From an uncultured Oscillospiraceae bacterium (GTDB lineage: Bacteria > Bacillota > Clostridia > Oscillospirales > Oscillospiraceae), in NCBI GenBank assembly GCA_934572325.1, contig CAKTKT010000048.1, positions 1-13,972 on the forward strand: a stretch of 13,972 bases of DNA, in the 5' to 3' direction. Both the position numbers and the translations under genes were made by a program. Positions within the stretch are counted from its first letter, which is position 1, and each line of letters begins with the position of its first letter. Under the pieces are notes generated by a model. It made no database searches. It worked only from the letters and a program-made list of their open reading frames with translations, and had not been told where the DNA came from. Positions 8,901-13,972 of this stretch are shown here, in pieces.

Positions 8901-9165
8901 CGCCGGATATAGGCGGCTCGACACGGTGCTTGCGCTTACCGTTGACGGCGGTGCGATCAGTCTGACGGCGGGTACGACCGCTTTGGACGGCTGGGCGCTC
9001 ACCGGAGCGCAGGACAGCGGCTACACCCTCACGGCGACAAATGAGGCGCTGCAAGTGCTCCCCTCGACCGGCGGCGCGGGCGTCTGCGCCCACCTCGCCC
9101 TTGGGATAGCGTTGATGTGCACCTCCGCGGTGCTGCTGCTCCGCCCGAAAAAACAACGGGCTTAA
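5977..9165 (+). CDS. Large LPSTG-anchored surface adhesin / pilin-like protein with CnaB (SpaA-type) domain
   Basis: A 1062-residue secreted protein. The order is: an unusually long N-region (1-35), signal peptide core (36-55) with likely cleavage at AYA|DG (63/64), eight proline-rich octapeptides (about 76-139), and a large ectodomain with no family I can name (about 140-900). That ectodomain includes a segment starting RLVVSKTFTGDKD, a type common in clostridial surface proteins. A SpaA/CnaB domain follows (about 910-1005), with SGAKFTLY and the E-box YYLKETAAPAGY (Glu971). The C-terminus is LPSTG (1028-1032), a hydrophobic segment and a basic tail. This is a classic sortase substrate, probably a tip adhesin or accessory pilin. 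In the CnaB first strand (LTLRAQ) Arg stands where the isopeptide-forming Lys is usual. Start choices are GTG 5977, ATG 5980 and ATG 5992; none has a strong RBS. It is the first gene behind the 5794 promoter. Confidence 0.88.
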   Translation: MMLFDMKQSIDRHKPNKIDHGGAAHGITGWKFKRIVRLALVALVLVSSLLGTAGFALPAPAYADGEVQPLPAPTEEPSPAPTAEPSPIPTAEPSPIPTAEPSPIPTAEPSPTPTAEPSPTPTAEPSPTPTAEQSPTPAPEQTIPVTLYIYDARAEGGLLMRTLDVPCGGTVAALFAGVTVTLGEESVALNTLDWYIMPDEDAPQESAEQEDAEQRKYDLAAPVTVPLALYALTAQPVLSVRAAPADTAAAKTVKFYVALNGAWTELTDKATTDKSANFTNGGERYYITAAELASVYHAYGFTDESYIGGLFFPHTDDNDRNNIWANAAPQQDADGNGWLIPLGETKHNHADRPTYYVYYTPNNTPNNTDGHTSYFTASKEINNDALLADNSLYTVKVNGGGKTGDATLPPPRYVLSGNTAIVEDLPALDESVSWKVLDQSGNEVTGVTVTKNADGISTVTITNVRKPLTVTAMGENELVVVYNAGVEKVQIKDFATDAQTVTQNGAVKGQETYHATASNNAPYTLLAPDSARAAVTAVQYGKARTLYYSFKGWRVTAADGSTVTFQPKDVLTGDQINTYLNGGLVLTLTAVWSPFERNTGGTDLIATANFYVHLDCEVAGNLGSGWQPNTGAGNYSGAIYSTRVFGEAEKTPDSDGFTVVAVPSDAQTAAQTDAEIRDAVNKPKHGLKLESFPTDGEIFAALKAQNAQIRLNGETLPAGKLSDEHFTIRWYTAKYVNSDGYHVDGVLVEKAARLVVSKTFTGDKDVIDAVRGNGSYKIEVTHQEKTGTVKDYTLVLKPKDDSALAQGETGYADYKEENGTYKYTWVLAGYQNRQYTVRESGCEVPDAYKDKYSHTARYSVLNPYTPNGSTPADNAPYPAEGVIVTVTSYAKDIPDDKVQTVALRSVYERAAALTLRAQSGTGDSGTPISGAKFTLYSDKACTQAIGDPSTTDAKGEVRLSPLTDGEYYLKETAAPAGYRRLDTVLALTVDGGAISLTAGTTALDGWALTGAQDSGYTLTATNEALQVLPSTGGAGVCAHLALGIALMCTSAVLLLRPKKQRA
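6202..6393 (+). repeat. Eight tandem 24-bp units encoding an EPSPxPTA octapeptide stalk
   Basis: Units begin GAGCCGAGCCC and encode E-P-S-P-(A/I/T)-P-T-A. Three consecutive units (6226-6297) are identical with ATA codons, and later units carry ACG/ACA. The last unit is degenerate (EQSPTPAP). The tract sits directly after the signal peptide and probably forms an extended, possibly glycosylated spacer. Unit gain or loss keeps the reading frame. Confidence 0.92.
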
Positions 9166-9288
9166 TCCCCCCGCACCCTTTAAAGGCTTCTCCTTGAGGA
9201 GAAGTAAGCGTCCAAATCTTTGATTTGGTCAACGCGCACTTATGCCCATGGCTAAGGTGTCCTGTGCAGTTGGTACACAGTGTTTTAA
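9166..9288. repeat. Repeat fragments and hairpins after the adhesin gene
   Basis: Contains the palindromic core CTTCTCCTTGAGGAGAAG (9187-9204), a truncated relative of the element at 9289-9483. Next to it is a CCAAATC/GATTTGG hairpin with a TTT loop (9212-9228) and the ACGCGCACTTATGCC stretch shared with about 4408-4422. No clear U-tailed terminator is present, so readthrough into the next gene is possible. Confidence 0.65.
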
Positions 9289-9483
9289 AGCCTTCTCCTT
9301 GAGGAGAAGGTGGTTCGCGGAGCGAACCGGATGAGGTGTTTGCGATGCACATAATGCTTGTTTTACCGCAAAATACGGCGTTTTTCCACCTCATCAGTCG
9401 CCTTTGGCGACAGCTTCCCCTCAAAGGGGAAGCCTTTAAAAGAACGGCTTTTAGTTGGGGCTTTCGATTCTTTGACAGACTGG
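9289..9483 (+). repeat. MITE-like 195-bp element, copy A (inverted relative to 13437-13630)
   Basis: About 94% identical (11-12 differences and one indel by eye) to the reverse complement of 13437-13630. It is built from two related halves in opposite orientation. The left half is CTTCTCC...GGAGAAG, then a TTCGCGGAGCGAA hairpin, then GGATGAGGTG. The right half is CACCTCATCAGTCGCC, then GGCGACAGCTTCCCC, then GGGGAAG. Short matching termini TTTTAAAG (9283-9290) and CTTTAAAA (9434-9441) bracket the paired halves. No coding capacity. A further truncated palindrome (CTTCTCCTCAAGGAGAAG) follows at 9485-9502. Confidence 0.85.
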
Positions 9484-9551
9484 GCTTCTCCTCAAGGAGA
9501 AGGCTTTAGCCCCTCCGCAAATGCGCAAATAAAGAGAAAGAGGTATGAAAC

Positions 9552-11192
9552 ATGAAAAAAGCAATCAAAACCCTTGTCGCGCTTGTTCTCGCGCTCGTGC
9601 TCGCCGCGTCGCTCTCCGCCGCCGCATGGGCGGACGGTGGCGAGAACGGCAACGGGAACGGCGGCTCAACGCCGAATTACAAAGCGACCGTGACCGTCAA
9701 CGGTCTTGAAAACGACGAGACGGTCAATGCGTACAAGCTCATCTCGTTTGATGCGGACTACAACAATTTAGTAATCGCGGACGGCTACAGGACGTATCTG
9801 AAAAACAAATCCGGCAAGATCAACGCCACGGACAGAGAGCTGGCGGAATGGATTGTCGGTGAGGGGATTAGTATCACAACAGCGGAGATGCTCGAGGGCT
9901 ATCTCGCAAGCGAGAACAACAGTCTGCCCGCTGCAAAGACATATCCCGCAGACGCCAACGGCACTGCAACTCTCAACAATCTTGACCCCGGCTACTATCT
10001 CCTGACCGTCACCACCACCCCGCAAATCAGCAAGCTGTACCGCCCGATGAGCGCCTATATATATCCACAAGGGGATAAGCTTTATATCGAGGTTGGCGAC
10101 GAGCATGCTTCGCCTCAGACCTCCGCGACGCTGACCGCGAAATCCGTAAATGGACCGACCATCGATAAGAAGGTAAAAACCGTCACCTCCAACGCCTGGT
10201 ACGACACGGCGACTGCCGGAGTCGGCGACACGGCGGAGTTTTATGTCAAGATAGAAATACCTCGTTATCCCGCAGGCTCCAAGATAAGCATGGAGCTTAC
10301 CGACACGATGGAGAACATGACCTATAACTCCACCGAGGGCGCAAAGCTCTATTCAAATATCAATAATGACGGCACGTTCAGCGATAAGGATGTGATCAAT
10401 GCTGCGGGTGCGCTCACCGTTGATACGACGGCTAACAGACCGATATTCACGCTGGGTTACGACGCTATTATGGGTACTGACCAAAACGCCAAGACGGTGT
10501 ATCTCGTCTACAAGGCGACCGTGGCGCAGGGTGCGGCGGCTGGCGGCTCGGCGAAGAACAGCGCAAAGCTCACCTACGCGAACATCGGCACGCCAGCAAT
10601 GACAAGAACCACCGACCCCTCGTCCGTCACGGTGTATAACTACGCCTTCAAGCTGGAGAAAAAGGATAATACCGGATGGAGTAAGCTTTCCGGCGCGGAG
10701 TTCACGATATGCACTGATGAAGCTTGCACCAACGCCATCAGCTTTGACAAAACAGGCACTGACGGCGTTTACGAGAAGAACACAAACGGCACGGTGACGA
10801 AGATCCCCGCAGACTTCACCGTCAAGGGGCTTGCCCCCGGCAAGTACTACGTCAAGGAGATGACCACGCCCAAGGGGTACTTTGCCCCTGCCGGTAACTT
10901 CACGCTGACGCTCACCGCGGCGATGGACGCTGCAACGTTCAAGCATAACGGCGAGCTTGACGGCGGTAACTCGTCTTTTACTGCTAATGAAACCGATAAG
11001 GATGGCGCTCTTATCGTAAATAAGGTCGTTGACAATATCAACAAAAACACATACTCCGTCCAGCTCAAGAACTCCGTTATTCCCACCCTGCCCAGCACGG
11101 GCGGCGCGGGCACGGCTGTGTTCACCGTTGCGGGCGTCGCCGTGATGGTGCTCGCCGCGGTGCTGTTCCTGCGGAGGAAGAAGGAGGAGTAA
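9552..11192 (+). CDS. SpaA-type major (backbone) pilin, LPSTG-anchored
   Basis: A 546-residue secreted, wall-linked protein, the likely shaft subunit of a sortase-assembled pilus. It has a signal peptide with cleavage near AWA|DG (27/28) and an N-terminal pilin domain (about 45-185). A second domain opens with GPTIDKKV and contains VGDTAEFYVKIEIPRY, typical of the fimbrial isopeptide-forming D2 module. A CnaB/SpaA domain follows (FKLEKKDNTG...SGAEFTI...YYVKEMTTPKGY, about 370-460). LPSTG lies at 513-517, followed by a hydrophobic helix and RRKKEE. At the end of the first domain the usual YPKN pilin motif reads YIYPQGD, so the Lys that normally joins subunits is absent at that position. The start at 9552 follows an AAAGAGG RBS (about 9536-9542). 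The class C sortase begins 24 bp downstream, supporting a dedicated polymerase. Confidence 0.9.
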   Translation: MKKAIKTLVALVLALVLAASLSAAAWADGGENGNGNGGSTPNYKATVTVNGLENDETVNAYKLISFDADYNNLVIADGYRTYLKNKSGKINATDRELAEWIVGEGISITTAEMLEGYLASENNSLPAAKTYPADANGTATLNNLDPGYYLLTVTTTPQISKLYRPMSAYIYPQGDKLYIEVGDEHASPQTSATLTAKSVNGPTIDKKVKTVTSNAWYDTATAGVGDTAEFYVKIEIPRYPAGSKISMELTDTMENMTYNSTEGAKLYSNINNDGTFSDKDVINAAGALTVDTTANRPIFTLGYDAIMGTDQNAKTVYLVYKATVAQGAAAGGSAKNSAKLTYANIGTPAMTRTTDPSSVTVYNYAFKLEKKDNTGWSKLSGAEFTICTDEACTNAISFDKTGTDGVYEKNTNGTVTKIPADFTVKGLAPGKYYVKEMTTPKGYFAPAGNFTLTLTAAMDAATFKHNGELDGGNSSFTANETDKDGALIVNKVVDNINKNTYSVQLKNSVIPTLPSTGGAGTAVFTVAGVAVMVLAAVLFLRRKKEE

Positions 11193-11216
11193 AAAAGCCT
11201 TTAAAGGGATTTCCTT

Positions 11217-12095
11217 ATGAGAAAAAGCGCAAAAAGCACAATACTCTTCGCCGTGCTGTTCCTCGCGGGGCTTGGGGTGCTGCTCTACCCCGCGTTCAGC
11301 GACCTGTGGAATCAGCGGCGGCAGGAGTCGCTCATAACAAACTACGTCCGCACCGTCGCGGAAATGACGGGGGAGGACTTCTCCGCCGAGCGCGAGCGCG
11401 CCATGGCGTACAACGCTGCGCTTGACCACCGCTTCACCGACGCCTTCACCGGCGAGCAGCCCGCGCCGGACGACGTGTACTGGGCGCTGCTCGACCCCGA
11501 CGGCACGGGCATAATGGGCTATATCGAGATCCCGAGGATCTCCCTGCGCCTGCCGGTGTACCACGGCACGGGGGAGGACGCGCTGCAAAAGGGCGCGGGG
11601 CATCTCGCCGGAACGAGCCTGCCCGTCGGCGGTGCGGGCACGCACTGCGTCATCTCCGGACACCGCGGGCTGCCCTCGGCGCTGCTGTTCACCGAGCTTG
11701 ACCGCCTTGCCGCAGGGGATGAGCTATATCTCCATGTGCTGGACGACGTGCTCGCCTACAGGGTCGATCAGATCCTCACCGTCGAGCCGACGGACGTCGC
11801 CGCGCTCATGCCCGAGGAGGGGGAGGACTATGTCACCCTCGTCACGTGTACGCCCTACGGCGTGAACAGCCATCGGCTTCTCCTGCGCGGGCGTCGCACG
11901 GACTATGTGCCGCAGAGCGCTCCGGTCATCACGCCGGTGCAGCAAATATCCCGCAGCCTCGGCTGGCAGGGCAAGCTTGCCCTCGCCGTGCTCGCGCTCA
12001 TTGTCGCGCTCGCGGTGATAACGTATATGAGCAGAAAAGCAAAGCGCCCGACGAACGGCGGCAGACACGCCGCGCACGGACGCGGAGGAAAATAA
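11217..12095 (+). CDS. srtC: Class C (pilin-polymerising) sortase
   Basis: A 292-residue membrane transpeptidase expected to cut pilins after the Thr of LPXTG and join them to a lysine of the next subunit. Two membrane segments (about 9-27 and 253-271) bracket the catalytic domain, the class C layout. Catalytic residues seen are His149 (ISGHRGLP), Cys211 (TLVTCTPYG) and Arg220 (NSHRLLLRG). An N-terminal lid-type motif, DPDG (93-96), is present, where class C enzymes usually have DP plus an aromatic. RBS AAAGGGA lies about 10 bp before the ATG. It is in tight series with the backbone pilin (24 bp) and the LPQTG protein (12 bp), indicating one operon. Confidence 0.94.
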   Translation: MRKSAKSTILFAVLFLAGLGVLLYPAFSDLWNQRRQESLITNYVRTVAEMTGEDFSAERERAMAYNAALDHRFTDAFTGEQPAPDDVYWALLDPDGTGIMGYIEIPRISLRLPVYHGTGEDALQKGAGHLAGTSLPVGGAGTHCVISGHRGLPSALLFTELDRLAAGDELYLHVLDDVLAYRVDQILTVEPTDVAALMPEEGEDYVTLVTCTPYGVNSHRLLLRGRRTDYVPQSAPVITPVQQISRSLGWQGKLALAVLALIVALAVITYMSRKAKRPTNGGRHAAHGRGGK

Positions 12096-12107
12096 CGGGG
12101 GATCGGT

Positions 12108-12812
12108 ATGACAAGGCTGATTTCTTCAATCAAAAAACCGCTGGCGCTCGCCGCGGCGCTGCTGCTGCTCGCGTGTGCGCCGCTGTCGGCACACGCCGCC
12201 CCGGCGGTCGATCCGGCGGCGCAATGCGCGCTCACGCTCAACTGCGTTTACGCCGGTGCGCCGCTGGAGGGCGTAAATGTGCGCGTCTACCGCGCGGCGG
12301 ACGCGGACGCGAATATGCGCTTCACGCTCACCCCGGCGTTTTCCGGCAGCGGCGTAAAGGTCGCGGGGCTGAACGACGCGGCGCAGTGGTCGCGCGCCGC
12401 CGCCGCGCTCGCAAAATACGCCGAGGAGAATAAGCTCGCGCCGGAGCACGAGGGCAAGACCGGCGCGGCGGGCGCGCTGACATTCAGCCCGCTCGCGCCG
12501 GGGCTTTATCTCATCGTGACCGACGCATACAAGACCAAGGGCGGCACGTACACCGCCGCGCCGTCGCTCGCCGCCCTGCCGGGGCTGAACGCCGCGGGCG
12601 ATGCGTGGGAGTATTCCGTCTCGGTCAGCCTGAAGCTGGAGTACGCCGCCGCGCCCTCGCCCGGCGTCTCCCCGCGCCCGACATATCCTTTCTACAGCCG
12701 TCTGCCGCAGACGGGGCAGCTCAACTGGCCCGTGCCGGCGCTCGTGCTGGCGGGGCTGGCGCTGGCGGCGGTCGGCGTGTGGCTGACGCGGAGGGAAACG
12801 CATGACGGCTAA
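12108..12812 (+). CDS. Small LPQTG-anchored pilin / anchor subunit
   Basis: A 234-residue secreted protein with a signal peptide ending near AHAAPA (about residue 31), one compact pilin-like domain and a proline-rich stretch before the sorting signal. The domain includes GLYLIVTDAYKTKGG and TAAPSLAALPG, resembling Gram-positive minor-pilin N-domains. LPQTG lies at 199-203, followed by QLNWPVP, a hydrophobic helix and a basic end. The sorting signal differs from the LPSTG of the two larger proteins, suggesting use of another sortase, probably the one encoded next. A likely role is minor or basal pilin anchoring the shaft to peptidoglycan. GGGGGAT (12097-12103) is a good RBS. The 3' end overlaps the next gene by 11 bp, implying translational coupling. 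Confidence 0.83.
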   Translation: MTRLISSIKKPLALAAALLLLACAPLSAHAAPAVDPAAQCALTLNCVYAGAPLEGVNVRVYRAADADANMRFTLTPAFSGSGVKVAGLNDAAQWSRAAAALAKYAEENKLAPEHEGKTGAAGALTFSPLAPGLYLIVTDAYKTKGGTYTAAPSLAALPGLNAAGDAWEYSVSVSLKLEYAAAPSPGVSPRPTYPFYSRLPQTGQLNWPVPALVLAGLALAAVGVWLTRRETHDG

Positions 12813-13392
12813 GCGCGCGGGGCGCGCGCTTATCGCGCTCGGCGCGCTGTGCGTTCTCGCCGCAGGCGTGCTTTTGCGGCATAACCGCGCCGAGGAGCGC
12901 CGCGCGGACGAGGCGGCGCAAAGCGCCATGCCCGCCGTCGTGCGCAGCGTCGCCGCCGTGCGGGAGAGCAGGACGAACACCGCGAGCGCGCGCGATCCCG
13001 ACGTCGGCGTTGAGGCGGACGGGGAGCGGTATCTCGGCTTTCTCTCGCTGCCCTCGCTCTCGCTGGAGCTGCCCGTGCTCTATAATTGGGATGACGCGAA
13101 GCTGCAAACCGCGCCCTGCCGGTATTCCGGCTCGATAGCGTCCGGCGCGCTCGTTCTGGGGGCGCATAACTATTCCCACCACTTCGGCGGCGTCTCGCGC
13201 CTTGCCGTGGGGGACGCGGTGTACCTCACCGATGGCAACGGCGACATTCACGCCTACGCCGTCGCCCTCACCGAGACGCTTGAGCCGGACGAGGTGGACG
13301 CAATGACAGACACAGACTATCCGCTCACGCTCTTCACCTGCACCTACGGCGGCGCACACCGCGTCACGGTGCGCTGCGCGGCGGCGGAATAA
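12802..13392 (+). CDS. Second sortase, class uncertain, coupled to the LPQTG protein
   Basis: A 196-residue sortase with one N-terminal membrane anchor (about 8-27) and no C-terminal membrane helix, unlike the class C enzyme upstream. Catalytic residues are His122 (LGAHNYSHHFGG), Cys180 (LTLFTCTYGG) and Arg187 (AHRVTVR). It starts inside the 3' end of the LPQTG gene (11-bp overlap), so the pair is almost certainly coexpressed. The natural inference is that it recognises LPQTG and attaches the small pilin, or the finished pilus, to the wall. The class cannot be set from motifs alone; it is not a typical class B NPQTN enzyme by context. It ends 12 bp before a strong hairpin. Confidence 0.88.
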   Translation: MTAKRAGRALIALGALCVLAAGVLLRHNRAEERRADEAAQSAMPAVVRSVAAVRESRTNTASARDPDVGVEADGERYLGFLSLPSLSLELPVLYNWDDAKLQTAPCRYSGSIASGALVLGAHNYSHHFGGVSRLAVGDAVYLTDGNGDIHAYAVALTETLEPDEVDAMTDTDYPLTLFTCTYGGAHRVTVRCAAAE

Positions 13393-13404
13393 GGGCGGAA
13401 AAAA

Positions 13405-13436
13405 CAGTGCCCTGCGCGTTTTCGCGCAGGGCACTG
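13405..13436. terminator. Perfect 14-bp hairpin after the pilus operon
   Basis: CAGTGCCCTGCGCG / CGCGCAGGGCACTG with a TTTT loop. It is preceded by six A but not followed by T, so as it stands it is a full intrinsic terminator only on the minus strand. On the plus strand it is a strong hairpin at the operon end. It is the left member of a 31-bp direct repeat with 13646-13676. Confidence 0.8.
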
Positions 13437-13630
13437 CCAGTCTGTCAAAGAATCGAAAGCCCCAACTAAAAACCGTTCTTTTAAAGGCTTCCCCTCGAGG
13501 GGAAGCTGTCGCCGCAGGCGACTGATGAGGTGGAAAAACGCCTTGTTTTGCTGCAAAACAAGTATTATTTGCATCTCAAACACCTCATCCGGTTCGCTCC
13601 GCGAACCACCTTCTCCTCAAGGAGAAGGCT
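13437..13630 (-). repeat. MITE-like element, copy B (inverted relative to 9289-9483)
   Basis: Reverse complement of copy A at about 94%. The full insertion probably spans 13438-13645. Its ends, CAGTCTGTCAAA (13438-13449) and TTTGACAGTCTG (13633-13644), are 12-bp terminal inverted repeats with one mismatch. Internal palindromes include GAGGGGAAG/CTTCCCCTC-type, GTCGCC/GGCGAC and TTCGCTCCGCGAA. It carries no transposase and is presumably mobilised in trans, if at all. Confidence 0.85.
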
Positions 13631-13645
13631 TTTTTGACAGTCTGC

Positions 13646-13682
13646 GTGCCCTGCGCGTTTTCGCGCAGGGCACTGCTTTTTT
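13646..13682 (+). terminator. Intrinsic terminator, second copy of the operon hairpin
   Basis: GTGCCCTGCGCG / CGCGCAGGGCAC (13646-13657 / 13662-13673), TTTT loop, then TGC and a run of six or more T (13677-13682). This copy has the T-run that the copy at 13405 lacks. Confidence 0.85.
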
Positions 13683-13879
13683 GTTCAGTATTGAGCGCGC
13701 CGCCGTCCGGCATTTTCCTCCTGTGTCGGGGCGATTCCCTCCGCGTCCGGTTTTTATCCTGCCGACGGTATCGCGCCGCGGCGGAGCGCTCTTTATATAC
13801 AAATCCCGGCGCGCCTTTGCATTTCACATTTCTTCCTTGGGTGCGCAAAGCAGCGGCGCGGGTTTGTATGCGGGTGCGG
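13683..13879. other. Intergenic stretch without a recognised feature
   Basis: GC-rich with short palindromes such as GCGCCGCGGCG near 13775-13785. It should hold the 3' untranslated end and terminator of the minus-strand gene at the right edge, but no clean hairpin plus T-run could be picked out. Confidence 0.4.
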
Positions 13880-13972
13880 CTATATCTTCATGCACACGTC
13901 CCAAGCGCGCCAGATGACGGTGCGCAGGTTGCCGATGGCAACGCAGTCGCCGACGCGGTGGGCTTTTCTGTT
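13880..13972 (-). CDS. C-terminal end of an FAD-dependent oxidoreductase (NADH:flavin oxidoreductase / 2,4-dienoyl-CoA reductase type)
   Basis: Minus-strand frame open from the window edge to a TAG at 13882-13880, giving 30 residues. They include HRVGDCVAIGNLRT and then VIWRAWDVCMKI. The GDC-x3-GN-(L/I)-R-x3-W-x-A-W-D pattern fits the end of the FAD/NAD(P)-binding domain in the 2-enoate / 2,4-dienoyl-CoA reductase group, where the GD contacts FAD. Only the tail is visible, so the exact subfamily and substrate cannot be stated. It is convergent with the pilus operon. Confidence 0.6.
   Translation of the reverse strand, partial: NRKAHRVGDCVAIGNLRTVIWRAWDVCMKI

Noticed and set aside
7093..9156. 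Long minus-strand open frame (687 codons) opposite the adhesin gene
   Set aside because: It is antisense to a gene with signal peptide, CnaB domain and LPSTG, shows no recognisable domain, and is an expected by-product of high GC codon use.
9471..9476. TTGACA as a possible -35 for the backbone pilin operon
   Set aside because: No acceptable -10 hexamer lies 15-19 bp downstream; the hexamer is part of the repeat terminus.
9358..9555. Short plus-strand frame before the backbone pilin
   Set aside because: Made almost entirely of the dispersed repeat sequence; not coding.
10353..11663. Minus-strand frame of 436 codons across the backbone pilin and sortase genes
   Set aside because: It crosses two well-supported plus-strand genes and has no family signature.
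12126..12980. Minus-strand Arg-rich frame over the LPQTG pilin
   Set aside because: Shadow of the GC-rich coding strand; composition is Arg/Ala-dominated without motifs.
13525..13917. 130-codon plus-strand frame after the pilus operon
   Set aside because: It starts inside the MITE-like repeat, runs through a terminator hairpin, lacks an RBS and overlaps the minus-strand oxidoreductase tail.

Overview
The window looks like the chromosome of a GC-rich gut-type Clostridia (Bacillota), probably Oscillospirales. The signs are a clostridial pyruvate,phosphate dikinase, LPXTG/LPQTG pilins with class C-type sorting, an LCP protein, strong Shine-Dalgarno sites, and dispersed palindromic repeats of a kind I associate with these genomes. 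The taxonomic placement is inference. Left part (1-3934): the 3' part of ppdK, then a tight two-gene unit of a ferredoxin-less DUF362 protein and an RpiB/LacA/LacB-family sugar-phosphate isomerase, closed by a strong hairpin terminator. Middle (3980-4404): two 62-bp direct repeats, each carrying that terminator, enclose a compact module that reads like a type I toxin-antitoxin locus. It has a sigma-A promoter, a hairpin masking the ribosome binding site, a 27-codon hydrophobic peptide with a basic tail, and a convergent antisense RNA with its own promoter and intrinsic terminator. The two RNA 5' regions are inverted repeats of each other, so a full-length toxin mRNA could pair its 5' and 3' ends. 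I regard this as the most interesting content. Next (4475-5509, minus strand) is a LytR-CpsA-Psr family wall-ligase-like gene. It diverges from the pilus locus across a 467-bp AT-rich regulatory region holding a near-consensus promoter, a (TA)8 tract and three copies of a 9-bp motif. Right part (5977-13392): a sortase-assembled surface or pilus locus. It encodes a 1062-aa LPSTG adhesin with a proline-rich octapeptide stalk, a 546-aa LPSTG backbone pilin, a class C sortase, a small LPQTG pilin or anchor, and a second sortase overlapping it by 11 bp. The adhesin is separated from the other four genes by a 386-bp repeat-filled gap. Near-identical 195-bp elements lie in inverted orientation on either side of the four-gene block, which allows a possible inversion. 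Downstream, a MITE-like element sits between two identical 31-bp copies of a terminator hairpin. The right edge holds the C-terminal end of an FAD-dependent oxidoreductase gene on the minus strand. How the parts work together: the class C sortase would polymerise the LPSTG pilins, the second sortase would handle the LPQTG protein or wall attachment, and the LCP protein would act on wall-linked glycopolymers, perhaps independently. No tRNA, rRNA, CRISPR array or transposase gene was seen.
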